Below, piece by piece: positions 53,500 through 61,821 of a stretch of DNA of 64,000 nt. The notes below the pieces were generated by a model, which worked only from the letters and a program-made list of their open reading frames with translations, ran no database searches and had not been told where the DNA came from. The position numbers and the translations under genes are program-made. Source of the stretch: Candidatus Gastranaerophilales bacterium (lineage in GTDB: Bacteria; Cyanobacteriota; Vampirovibrionia; Gastranaerophilales; Gastranaerophilaceae); NCBI GenBank assembly GCA_944323335.1, contig CALUSB010000002.1, positions 1 to 64,000 of the forward strand, in the 5' to 3' direction. Every line of letters begins with the position of its first letter. The stretch's first letter is position 1.

Positions 53500-54284
53500 T
53501 GTTTGCATCTCCCTTATCTACGGTTTTTAGCGTAGGAGCTTTTGAAGTAAGAATGTATGGCGTGATGATTTTTCTTGCAATCATCTGCGCAGTTTTTTGC
53601 ATAAATAAAATTGCAAAAAAGTTTTATCCGCAGGTAAGTACCGATGTTTTGCTGGATTTATATCCTGTGTTAATCATCTTTGGGGTGATTTGTGCAAGAT
53701 TGTACTATGTTGTTTTAAATCTTGATTATTACCTTGTTCGCCCGTCTGAAATTTTAGCACTCTGGCATGGGGGCATTTCTATCCATGGTGCACTATTAGG
53801 CGGGTTTGTAGCAGGTGTTATTTATCTAAAAAAGAAAAATTTACCTGTTTTAAGCTATGCAGATGTTATAACATACGGGCTTGTCTTGGGACAAGCAATT
53901 GGCAGGTGGGGTAATTTCTTTAACTCGGAGGCTTTTGGTACTCCTTGTGATTTACCTTGGAAACTCTACATTGCTCCGATGTATCGCCCTGTAGAATATT
54001 TTAGCTACAGTTACTTTCACCCGACTTTCCTCTATGAGTCACTTTGGTGTATATTTGTATTTTTGATTTTGTTTTTTGTTGTCAGGAAATATCAAAAAAC
54101 ACGCTCGGGGCTTATTTTCTTTTCTTATTTAATTTTATATTCAATAGGCAGATTTTTAATCGAGGGCATAAGAACAGATAGCGTGCTAAATGTGGGTTCT
54201 GTGCCTATTGCTCAAATAGTCAGTGTAATTGTACTTTTGACAGGTGTTTTAGCTGTAATTTATTGCATAAAAAACACCCCTTAA
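53499..54284 (+). CDS. lgt: Prolipoprotein diacylglyceryl transferase
   Basis: A 261-residue polytopic inner-membrane enzyme that adds diacylglycerol to the lipobox cysteine of prolipoproteins. It shows WHGGISIHGALLGG with the essential histidine and the Lgt signature GQAIGRWGNFFNSEAFG. Seven or so hydrophobic helices fit. It shares one nucleotide with the TPR lipoprotein gene, its likely substrate, and its stop lies inside the shared terminator. Confidence 0.96.
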   Translation: MFASPLSTVFSVGAFEVRMYGVMIFLAIICAVFCINKIAKKFYPQVSTDVLLDLYPVLIIFGVICARLYYVVLNLDYYLVRPSEILALWHGGISIHGALLGGFVAGVIYLKKKNLPVLSYADVITYGLVLGQAIGRWGNFFNSEAFGTPCDLPWKLYIAPMYRPVEYFSYSYFHPTFLYESLWCIFVFLILFFVVRKYQKTRSGLIFFSYLILYSIGRFLIEGIRTDSVLNVGSVPIAQIVSVIVLLTGVLAVIYCIKNTP

Positions 54285-54303
54285 ATTAAAGGGGTGTTTT
54301 TAA
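54269..54303. terminator. Bidirectional terminator between lgt and gpmI
   Basis: AAAAACACCCC and GGGGTGTTTTT form an 11-bp stem around a T/A-rich loop, with A and T runs both sides. The lgt stop lies in the loop. Confidence 0.92.
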
Positions 54304-54308
54304 ATTAT

Positions 54309-55838
54309 TTAGTGTTTGATTAAGCTTTCACCTGTCATTTCTGCAGGTTTTTTAATGTTCAAAAGGTCAAGTACGGTAGGTGCAATGTCACATAGTGCTC
54401 CTGTGTCTTTTAGTTTTGCATCTTTCATATCGTTTGTTACAAGTATAAAAGGTACGGGGTTTGTAGTGTGAGCAGTTTGCGGCGAGTGGGTTTGTTCGTT
54501 GTACATCCACTCGGCATTACCGTGGTCTGCGGTTATAATCATCTCTACGTTATTTTCAAGCGCTTTTTGTGCAATTTTACCTACACATTCATCAACCGCC
54601 TCAACCGCTTTTACTGCAGCTTTCATAACGCCTGTATGACCGACCATATCAGGGTTAGCAAAGTTTACAAGGATAAAGCCGTAGTCTTTATTTGACAGTG
54701 CTTCAAGTACGTTGTCACATACTTCATAAGCGCTCATCTCAGGCTTTAAGTCGTATGTTGCAACTTTAGGCGAAGCGACAAGTTTTCTTGTTTCAAGCTT
54801 AAAAGGAACTTCTTCTCCGCCGTTAAAGAAAAATGTAATGTGTGCATATTTTTCGGTTTCTGCGGTTCTGAATTCTTTTACATTGTTATCATCAAGCACC
54901 TGTCCTAAGATATTTTTTAGTCTTTCAGGTTTAAAAGCGACACTTAGCGGGAATGTTTCATCGTATTGTGTCATGCATACATAATAAACATTGTCCCTCA
55001 CTGCTTTTCTTTTAAAGCCGTCAAAGTCTTTAAGTGCGATAGCGCTTGTGATTTCTCTTGCTCTGTCGGGTCTGTAGTTAAAGAAAATAACCGCGTCGTT
55101 ATTTTCTATTCTTTTGCCGCCTACAACAATGGGCTCAACAAATTCGTCGTTTTTGCCGTTTTTGTAGGATTCTTTTAGACCCTCAATTGCACTTTGAGCT
55201 TTGTTACCTTCGCCAAGAAGAAGAGCGTTGTACGCTCTCTCTACCCTTTCCCAGCGTTTATCTCTGTCCATTACCCAATATCTGCCTATAACGGAGGCTA
55301 TTGGTGGCAAATTATATTGTTTAAGTGTATCTTCTATTTCTGCTAAAAATTCTTCAGCGCTCTGTGGAGGAGTGTCACGACCGTCAAGAAAAGCGTGAAC
55401 ATAAACATCTTTTAAGCCGTTATCAGCAGCCATTTTTATAAGCGCTTTTAAGTGTTCAATTGAACTGTGCACACCGCCTGTTGAAACAAGCCCGTAGATA
55501 TGAAGAGATGAGTTATTTTTCTTTACATGATTTATCGCATTTAAAAATTCTTCATTTTTAAAGAACTCACCTTCTTTTATGGCTTTGTTTATTCTTGTTA
55601 ATTCCTGATAAACAATTCTTCCTGCGCCAATGTTTAAGTGACCGACTTCAGAGTTGCCCATTTGCCCCTCAGGAAGCCCTACATTGTTACCATCAGCATG
55701 AATTTGTGTGTGCGGCATGGTTTTTAGATATTTATCGTAATTTGGCGTTTTGCCGAGTTCTATAGCATTTGATTTGGTATCTGTTGAAATGCCCCATCCG
55801 TCAAGGATGCAAAGTAATACGCGTTTTTGATTTTCCAT
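54309..55838 (-). CDS. gpmI: Cofactor-independent phosphoglycerate mutase
   Basis: A 509-residue manganese enzyme of the alkaline-phosphatase superfamily that converts 3- to 2-phosphoglycerate in glycolysis. LCILDGWG near the start holds a metal-binding aspartate; NSEVGHLNIGAGR has the phosphorylated serine; HAFLDGRDTPP, FNYRPDRAREI and ITADHGNAE with HSPQTAHTTNPVPF complete the active site. AGGAGAG precedes the ATG. It is a single gene with the terminator downstream. Confidence 0.97.
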   Translation of the reverse strand: MENQKRVLLCILDGWGISTDTKSNAIELGKTPNYDKYLKTMPHTQIHADGNNVGLPEGQMGNSEVGHLNIGAGRIVYQELTRINKAIKEGEFFKNEEFLNAINHVKKNNSSLHIYGLVSTGGVHSSIEHLKALIKMAADNGLKDVYVHAFLDGRDTPPQSAEEFLAEIEDTLKQYNLPPIASVIGRYWVMDRDKRWERVERAYNALLLGEGNKAQSAIEGLKESYKNGKNDEFVEPIVVGGKRIENNDAVIFFNYRPDRAREITSAIALKDFDGFKRKAVRDNVYYVCMTQYDETFPLSVAFKPERLKNILGQVLDDNNVKEFRTAETEKYAHITFFFNGGEEVPFKLETRKLVASPKVATYDLKPEMSAYEVCDNVLEALSNKDYGFILVNFANPDMVGHTGVMKAAVKAVEAVDECVGKIAQKALENNVEMIITADHGNAEWMYNEQTHSPQTAHTTNPVPFILVTNDMKDAKLKDTGALCDIAPTVLDLLNIKKPAEMTGESLIKH

Positions 55839-55957
55839 ATTTTTCTCTCCTATGGTTTTTAATATATCACAAAAATATTTCTTAACATCCTTACATTTGT
55901 TATAAAGTTTTTAATTTTTATCCCGATAAATACCATGTAGGAAATGGGATTTTTTTA

Positions 55958-56971
55958 ATGCAAGGTGTACCTGATATAACTAAAGTTGCAAATACATTGA
56001 CCGGTCAAACAGCTTCAAAAACTGTCAATGAACCGAAGTCTGCTTCTTTGAGCGAGCTTAATGAGACTGAAAATGATTTGCAATCTCTTGAAATTGATTC
56101 ATCCGACCCTGTTAGCCTCATTGAAAGTCAAAGTGCGCTAACACAGCAAATGTATATGATGCAGATTGAACAGTGTAAACAAGAGATTGAAAATATAAAA
56201 CTTGAAATACAAAGAGTTGAGTCTGAAAGAAGTTCGCTTTTATCTCAGATGGGCAATGAAGATGTTGAAACATCGGAAATTATCAGTCAATTCAACAAAC
56301 TTGGAAGTTCAAAATTAAAACTGTATAATCAAATTCAATCTATTACTTCGGAAATTTCATCCATTCAGCTTCAAATGCAGCAGGATTTGTTGAGTTCGCA
56401 AGCCTCAATTGCTCAAATTAATGCGCTTTCTTCGCAGGCTGCAGACCTCAATAGTTCTTATGATTCCGGTGTTGGCAACATAACAAGTATAAACACATCG
56501 TCTGATGTTGGTAATGTAGCTGTACAGTTGGGACTTTCTTTTGTTGGTGTTATAAATTCCGATGCACAAGGCAATGCCGAGTTTTCACCCGGCGGTGCTT
56601 CACAACACTGGTGTGCTGACTTTGTAACATCAATTACAAAACGTGCATATGAAGCTAAAGGTTTACAAGTTCCCTCGGGATTTGGCTCTTCCGCGGTTAG
56701 CGGATTACAGTCTTGGGGCAAAAGCAAGGGTGTGTATTTAGATACCGCATCAAATTCAAACAGAGCATCAGCTATTGCCTCTTCTGTTAAACCCGGTGAT
56801 ATCATGATTCAAAAAAGAAACGGGGCATCGCACACAGGTATTGTAACAAAAGTCTATTCTGACGGAAGTTTTGATACTGTTGAGGGCAACTCCTCGGACG
56901 CCGTTAAAAAGCGTCATTATAGTGCAAACAGTAATGTCCTTTCAGGATTTGTCCTTATGAGTGCACTTTAG
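55958..56971 (+). CDS. CHAP-domain amidase with N-terminal coiled coil
   Basis: A 337-residue protein. Residues 1-65 are polar; 66-165 form a coiled coil (CKQEIENIKLEIQRVESERS...QIQSITSEISSIQLQ). The C-terminal CHAP domain (about 183-337) has the triad Cys219 (HWCADFV), His292 (ASHTGIV) and E309/N311 (VEGNSS). It should cut peptidoglycan peptide or amide bonds. No signal peptide is visible, although the domain must act outside the cytoplasm; the coiled coil recalls the autoinhibited NlpC/CHAP hydrolases of Gram-positives. A GGAAATGGGA lies before the ATG. Confidence 0.85.
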   Translation: MQGVPDITKVANTLTGQTASKTVNEPKSASLSELNETENDLQSLEIDSSDPVSLIESQSALTQQMYMMQIEQCKQEIENIKLEIQRVESERSSLLSQMGNEDVETSEIISQFNKLGSSKLKLYNQIQSITSEISSIQLQMQQDLLSSQASIAQINALSSQAADLNSSYDSGVGNITSINTSSDVGNVAVQLGLSFVGVINSDAQGNAEFSPGGASQHWCADFVTSITKRAYEAKGLQVPSGFGSSAVSGLQSWGKSKGVYLDTASNSNRASAIASSVKPGDIMIQKRNGASHTGIVTKVYSDGSFDTVEGNSSDAVKKRHYSANSNVLSGFVLMSAL

Positions 56972-57064
56972 TATAATATTTTTAAAAAAATAGACCTAAA
57001 GATTGATACAATTTTAATCTAAATATTGGATACTATACATGTGAATGAATAAGGACTTGGGAAT

Positions 57065-57397
57065 ATGTTGGATAGAATTTCTAACGACCACAGTGAGGCA
57101 CTTTCAAATAACAGTATAAGTAAAATTTCTTCTCTTGGAGTTTCTAACGCTTACAATACAAGTGATAACGATTTATTTGTAGATGAGTCAAATATATCAG
57201 ACACTGCTATAAAACTCTATGAAAGAGAAAGAGACGTGAAAAAGTTCACCGAGCTTGCTCTAAGCGACCAAGATGACACAAGTGCTGATGCTCTTGTAAT
57301 CTCAAAGGCGCTAAGCGGCGAGATATCAATCGATGATGATGAGGCTATTTTTTCACTGCTTTCAAATGAAGATTTCCTAAATGAGCTTGCTTCATAA
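57065..57397 (+). CDS. Small acidic hypothetical protein, 110 aa
   Basis: A 110-residue acidic, serine- and aspartate-rich protein without hydrophobic segment or cysteine. AAGGACTTGGGA lies before the ATG. It overlaps the cysteine-cluster gene by 17 nt and sits 93 nt after the CHAP gene. Its start (MLDRISNDHSEALSNNSISK) resembles no family I know. Its polar, low-complexity nature suits a secreted or intrinsically disordered protein. Confidence 0.6.
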   Translation: MLDRISNDHSEALSNNSISKISSLGVSNAYNTSDNDLFVDESNISDTAIKLYERERDVKKFTELALSDQDDTSADALVISKALSGEISIDDDEAIFSLLSNEDFLNELAS

Positions 57398-57842
57398 CCT
57401 TTTTGTCTCAATAAAACGGTTTTATTACCTGAAAATTTTAAGGCGTAAATATTACCGCAGCGGTAAGTGCAACTGTTGCGGGCGTTGTTGTGAAAAAATT
57501 TATGTTAAACATGGCAAAAATATAATAAAAGACGAGGAATTGTTTAAAAAACTAAAGACCATGCATTCTTTTTATGAAGATTTAGAGGTTGTTGATAAGG
57601 ACGACACGGGTCTTGTGTTCAGGTGTAATAATCTCGATTTGGAAACAAGAAAATGTAAAATCCATAAACACAGGGCGAAAATTTGCAGAAACTACCCGCA
57701 GGAAGAAATTTTTATGATGGGTGCACAGTTAAGCGAGGATTGCGGATATTCTTTTACTCCAATTGTTCCTTTTAGTGAGGTGTTTCAAAGGGTTCTAAAA
57801 TCTAAAAAATCAAATTCTGACTGCAAGTTTTTTATTGAGTAA
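57381..57842 (+). CDS. YkgJ-type cysteine-cluster protein
   Basis: A 153-residue protein of the zinc/iron-chelating YkgJ family. It has GKCNCCGRCC (about 28-37) and CNNLDLETRKCKIHKHRAKICRNYP, the CxxCxxC...C...C pattern, with a further DCGYSF near the end. The family probably binds metal; no precise role is established. It overlaps the upstream gene by 17 nt and folP (opposite strand) by 11 nt. Confidence 0.82.
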   Translation: MSLLHNLFVSIKRFYYLKILRRKYYRSGKCNCCGRCCEKIYVKHGKNIIKDEELFKKLKTMHSFYEDLEVVDKDDTGLVFRCNNLDLETRKCKIHKHRAKICRNYPQEEIFMMGAQLSEDCGYSFTPIVPFSEVFQRVLKSKKSNSDCKFFIE

Positions 57843-58974
57843 AAATTGTTCCAAACTTGATTGCCTCAATATTTTTTTTGACATTATGTACCCTTATGCA
57901 GTCTACTCCTTTTTGGGCAAAATAAGCACTGGTGTATGCTGTTATGTCATCTGCATCTTTTGGATTGTCAACATTTGCTAATTGTCTTAAAAATCTCTTC
58001 CTTGAAGTTCCGACAAGCATTTTATAGCCCATACTTTTAAACTCTTCTATTCTTTGCATAAGTTCAATATTTTGCTCATAATTTTTTGCAAAACCAAAAC
58101 CTACATCAATAATAATATTTTGTGCTTTAATCCCACTCTCAAGTGCCAGTTTACATTGAGTTTTAAGTTCCCCATAAACTTCATCAACAAGATTTTTATA
58201 ATTGCACATGTTATCCATATCGGATGGATTTGAGCGAGAGTGCATAATTACAACTTTGGCGTCAAATTGAGCAATGGTTTTTGCCATATCCTTGTCATAC
58301 CTTAAGCCCGATACATCATTTATAATATCAACACCGAGTTTTAGGGCGGCAAGTGCCGTTTTTGAATTTCTTGTATCAATACTTATTTGCATGCTTGGAT
58401 GTTTTTCTTTTATGTATTTGATGACAGGTATTATTTTTTCTGTTTCAATGTCGGGGTTTACGCTCAATGCGCCGGGGCGGGTGCTTTCTGCGCCTATATC
58501 TATTATTTTTGCACCTTCTTGTATCATTTTATCAACCTGAGCACAAGCACTATTGTAGTCCGGATACTCTCCGCCGTCTGAAAAAGAGTCCTCTGTCAGA
58601 TTTAAAATACCCATAATTTCGCTTTTTGCCTGATGTTTTGAATGAAGTATCATATTTAAAATTTCATCGCTTAATTTTGGAAGCGAAAGCGGTTGTTTTC
58701 TTAATTTTTTTGATACTTCAATAAGCTGAGAATAGCTGCCGCTTAGCACGCAGTCCGTTTTTTCCACTTTGCAGTCAATTGAGTTTTTGTGTACGGCACA
58801 ATCACAGTCGCAAGATAGGGCGGTTTGTTTTAGGATATTTGCCTCAAGCGCCCTTAGGTCAAATATTTTTATATTTAAAAATTTATGCTTATTTGCGCCT
58901 ATAGATACGTACTCGGGGCTAAAACCGGTGTTTTTTATTTCCTGTTCTACAAAGTTTTTTGAAATAATTTTCAT
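57832..58974 (-). CDS. folP: Dihydropteroate synthase with N-terminal extension
   Basis: A 380-residue protein. The C-terminal 265 residues are a TIM-barrel dihydropteroate synthase: IMGILNLTEDSFSDGGEY, IIDIGAESTRPGA and IDTRNSKTA bind pterin and p-aminobenzoate. The first 115 residues are an extension of a type known from Firmicutes folP variants (LKQTALSCDCDCAV...LRKQPLSLPKLSDEI), here with five cysteines in a short block. It may carry metal or be a structural appendage. folE and folK are not nearby. Confidence 0.9.
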   Translation of the reverse strand: MKIISKNFVEQEIKNTGFSPEYVSIGANKHKFLNIKIFDLRALEANILKQTALSCDCDCAVHKNSIDCKVEKTDCVLSGSYSQLIEVSKKLRKQPLSLPKLSDEILNMILHSKHQAKSEIMGILNLTEDSFSDGGEYPDYNSACAQVDKMIQEGAKIIDIGAESTRPGALSVNPDIETEKIIPVIKYIKEKHPSMQISIDTRNSKTALAALKLGVDIINDVSGLRYDKDMAKTIAQFDAKVVIMHSRSNPSDMDNMCNYKNLVDEVYGELKTQCKLALESGIKAQNIIIDVGFGFAKNYEQNIELMQRIEEFKSMGYKMLVGTSRKRFLRQLANVDNPKDADDITAYTSAYFAQKGVDCIRVHNVKKNIEAIKFGTIFTQ

Positions 58975-59048
58975 GGTTAAATTGCATTTTTCTTTTTACT
59001 ACATATAATAGAATAACATCAAAGTAATATTTTTAGGAGATTAATAAA

Positions 59049-59336
59049 ATGGCTGAAACTACCATCATCAAATTAAACGCTCAAGAGCGCGAAGCGGATA
59101 AAAACCCCCGTCAATTAAGAGCTGCTGGTCTTGTTCCTGCGACTGTTTACGGTAAGGGAATGGAGTCAAAAAACATTCAAGTATGTGCTCATGAGTTTGA
59201 AATGAATACCAGAAACAACCGTGATGCGGTTATTGAGCTTACTTTAGGTAAAGAAAAATTAAATGTAGTTATTCAAGAATTACAAAAAAATTACTCAACA
59301 AATCAAATTTTAAATATTGAATTTAAACTTGCTTAA
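59049..59336 (+). CDS. rplY: 50S ribosomal protein L25, short form
   Basis: A 95-residue L25, matching the single-domain type that binds 5S rRNA. It has the READKNPRQLRAAGLVPATVYG start region and the VVIQELQKN strand. The CTC-type C-terminal domain is absent, as in E. coli. TTAGGAGA precedes the ATG. A terminator follows. Confidence 0.9.
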   Translation: MAETTIIKLNAQEREADKNPRQLRAAGLVPATVYGKGMESKNIQVCAHEFEMNTRNNRDAVIELTLGKEKLNVVIQELQKNYSTNQILNIEFKLA

Positions 59337-59351
59337 GTAATTTAAAAATTT

Positions 59352-59382
59352 AAAAACCGCCTTTTTGTGAGGCGGTTTTTTG
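59352..59382. terminator. Bidirectional terminator between rplY and the 93-residue gene
   Basis: AAAAACCGCC and GGCGGTTTTT form a 10-bp stem around a TTTTTGTGA loop. Flanking A and T runs serve both strands. Confidence 0.92.
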
Positions 59383-59664
59383 TTATTCATTTTCGTTAAA
59401 TGATGTTGTAAAGTTTGTACTTTGCGAATTAAGCGAGTCTACAAAGTGTGTGTATCTTTCCATGCGCAGCTTTAACCAGCCTAACATTGAGTTTGAGCCT
59501 ATGATTTTAACTATTCTAACCGAGCCAAAGCATTTCATCTTTGGGTTATAACTTTCCTCAAAGAATGTCTGACATTTGCAGTTGAGCTCATCAACCAAAT
59601 CATAGAGCGTTTTTAGCCATGCGCTCTGAACATTGAGTTCATCTATTTTGTATTCAAGTATCAT
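59383..59664 (-). CDS. Small hypothetical protein, 93 aa
   Basis: A 93-residue protein, helical, with NCKCQTFFEE and KMKCFG cysteines near the middle. AAGGAGG lies 5-6 nt before the ATG, one of the best SD sequences in the window, so it is a real gene. No family recognised. It uses the terminator shared with rplY. The cysteine pair CKC might bind metal. Confidence 0.65.
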   Translation of the reverse strand: MILEYKIDELNVQSAWLKTLYDLVDELNCKCQTFFEESYNPKMKCFGSVRIVKIIGSNSMLGWLKLRMERYTHFVDSLNSQSTNFTTSFNENE

Positions 59665-59772
59665 TTATGCCTCCTTGGCTAGTTAGTAATAATTTCCTTT
59701 TAGAGATGAAAAGTTAATGTATGCGATTGATGTCTACTACAAACATAGTAATATATATTTTTATTATATCAG

Positions 59773-60141
59773 ATGTTTTTGAAATTTCTAGTGTCTATGG
59801 CGAAAAATGTTAAACTTTTTTTGAATAATGATTTAATTTGCTCTGAGTGCAAATTTGCTCTAGGTTTTTTTGACAGGCTTTTTGGGTTAATGTTTCTAAA
59901 AAAGCCTAATTGTCAGAAGGTTTTGATTTTTAAAAACGCTCCTTGGATTCACTCGTTTTTTGTGTTTTTTAAGTTTGATGCAATTTTTCTTGACGGTGAT
60001 TTTAGAGTGATAGCTTATAAATGTAATATTCCACCATTTTCAATTTTAAAACCTGTTTTTAATTCAACTTATACACTTGAAGTTGTAAACAAGTGCTTTG
60101 ATTTTAAAATTGGTGATAAAATACTTATTGATGAGCACTGA
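59773..60141 (+). CDS. DUF192 family protein
   Basis: A 122-residue protein of the DUF192 family, with ALGFFDRLFGLMFLKKPN, APWIHSFFVFFKFDAIFLDGDFRVI and the GDKI end. Family members are often exported and their role is not known. No signal peptide is clear; ATG 59797 is an alternative start. A TATTAT lies 5 nt before the ATG at 59773, so the mRNA may be leaderless. It overlaps uvrC by 11 nt. Confidence 0.75.
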   Translation: MFLKFLVSMAKNVKLFLNNDLICSECKFALGFFDRLFGLMFLKKPNCQKVLIFKNAPWIHSFFVFFKFDAIFLDGDFRVIAYKCNIPPFSILKPVFNSTYTLEVVNKCFDFKIGDKILIDEH

Positions 60142-61795
60142 TATTAAACAGCAAATAAAACTTATGCCAAAACTCCCGGGGTGTTATCAGTATTTTGATA
60201 AGACGGGTGAAATTATCTATATCGGCAAAGCAAAAAACCTCTACAATCGTGTAAATAGTTATTTTGTGGGCAAAAAAGAATCCCCCAAACTTCAGGTTAT
60301 GGTGCCTCAGATTGTGAGAGTTGAATGTATTGTTGTAAACAGTGAAATTGAAGCGCTTATTTTAGAGTCTGAATTAATTAAAAAACATAAGCCAAAGTAT
60401 AATGTTTTACTAAAAGATGATAAAAAATTTCCCTATTTTCTTATAACTGATGAAGAATACCCGAGAATTACGGTGGTCAGAAAAGCCAATAAAAATATGC
60501 TTAAGGGTAAGTACTTTGGCCCTTATACTGATTCAAGGGCAATGTATTGCACCCTTGAAACGCTTGGCAAAATATTTCCCCTAAAAAAATGCAAGACGCC
60601 AAAGTTTCGCTCAAGACCTTGTCTGTATTATGACATAGGTCAGTGCAGCGCACCTTGTCAGAAGTTGATTTCAAGTGAAGATTATAAAAAAATCCTAAAG
60701 GATGTTGAGCTTTTTTTATCCGGCAGACAAAACGAGCTTTTAAAAGTTTTAGAAAACGAGATGAAAAAGGCGTCTGAAAATCTTGAGTTTGAAAAAGCAG
60801 CCAGATATCGTGACAGCTATAACGACATTAAAAAGACCATGGAAAAGCAAAAAGTGGTCAGTGAAAATACAAGAATTAATCAGGATTTTGTCGGTATTGC
60901 AAAGTCTGAAGCGCTTTATTGTGTAAGTATCTTGCAAGTTAGACAGGGAAGATTAATAAATAAAAAAGACTTTACTTTCTCTCACATTGCTAATTCTCAG
61001 GTGAGCGATTTAAGTGAAATAATTTATGCGGTTTTAAGAGAATACTACGGGATTATTACAGATACTGAAATTCCTACAAAAATCACCCTTTCTATGCTGC
61101 CCGATGACATTGAACTGTACCAAAAGTGGCTAAGCGACAGGCTGGGTAAAAAAGTTGTAATTAACGAGGCAAAATCTCAGCGCGACAAAGAAATGCTGAA
61201 TATGGCTCAAAATACTGCCGCCTTTAACCTTGAGCAGGCAAAATTAAAAGAGCTTACCGTTATTCAAAACGAATACAATGAAGTCGGAACGTATTTGATG
61301 GAAAAATTAAAACTAAGAAAATTTCCTCATACTATTGAATGCTACGATATATCTCATATTCAAGGAACAAATACAGTTGCTTCGGGTGTATTTTTTGAAA
61401 ACGGTATGCCAAAGAAGTCTAAATACAGAAAATATAAGCTTCGCACTATTGAAAAAGGTGAGGTGGATGATTTTAAGAGCATGCGAGAAATTCTAAGGCG
61501 CAGATTTTTACGAATTAAAAAAGGTGAAATTGAGCCAGCGGATTTAATAATAATTGATGGCGGCAAAGGGCAACTCTCAAGTGTAATCGAGGTAATGAAA
61601 GAAATGGGGCTAAACTTAGATATTGTTTCTCTTGCAAAGAGAGAAGAAGAGGTATTTTTGCCAAACTGTTCAAAACCTGTTATCTTCCCGCTAAATTCTC
61701 CTGCTTTGCATTTGTTTCAGAGAATAAGGGATGAAGCTCACAGATTTGCCATAACATTCCATAGGCAGCTAAGGTCAAAAAACATGACAAAATGA
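60131..61795 (+). CDS. uvrC: UvrC excinuclease subunit lacking the C-terminal HhH domain
   Basis: A 554-residue UvrC. The GIY-YIG nuclease domain (PGCYQYFD, IYIGKAKNLYNR, 16-40) cuts 3' of the lesion; the Cys-rich part, UVR motif (LEFEKAARYRD) and RNase H-like domain with ECYDISH, LIIDGGKGQ and DEAHRFA, which cuts 5', are complete. The protein stops 11 residues after DEAHRFAITF, just where family members go on into a tandem helix-hairpin-helix (HhH) domain of 50-60 residues. The stop is followed directly by the next promoter, so no remnant is read. The start is ATG 60131. It overlaps the DUF192 gene by 11 nt. Confidence 0.92.
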   Translation: MSTDIKQQIKLMPKLPGCYQYFDKTGEIIYIGKAKNLYNRVNSYFVGKKESPKLQVMVPQIVRVECIVVNSEIEALILESELIKKHKPKYNVLLKDDKKFPYFLITDEEYPRITVVRKANKNMLKGKYFGPYTDSRAMYCTLETLGKIFPLKKCKTPKFRSRPCLYYDIGQCSAPCQKLISSEDYKKILKDVELFLSGRQNELLKVLENEMKKASENLEFEKAARYRDSYNDIKKTMEKQKVVSENTRINQDFVGIAKSEALYCVSILQVRQGRLINKKDFTFSHIANSQVSDLSEIIYAVLREYYGIITDTEIPTKITLSMLPDDIELYQKWLSDRLGKKVVINEAKSQRDKEMLNMAQNTAAFNLEQAKLKELTVIQNEYNEVGTYLMEKLKLRKFPHTIECYDISHIQGTNTVASGVFFENGMPKKSKYRKYKLRTIEKGEVDDFKSMREILRRRFLRIKKGEIEPADLIIIDGGKGQLSSVIEVMKEMGLNLDIVSLAKREEEVFLPNCSKPVIFPLNSPALHLFQRIRDEAHRFAITFHRQLRSKNMTK

Positions 61796-61806
61796 TTTTG
61801 TTTTTG

Positions 61807-61815
61807 TGGTAGTAT
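61807..61815 (+). promoter_or_regulatory. Extended -10 promoter of GT8, predicted leaderless
   Basis: TGGTAGTAT ends six nt before the ATG at 61822, 12 nt after the uvrC stop. No SD sequence is present. The -35 is not clear. Confidence 0.5.
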
Positions 61816-61821
61816 TTACTT

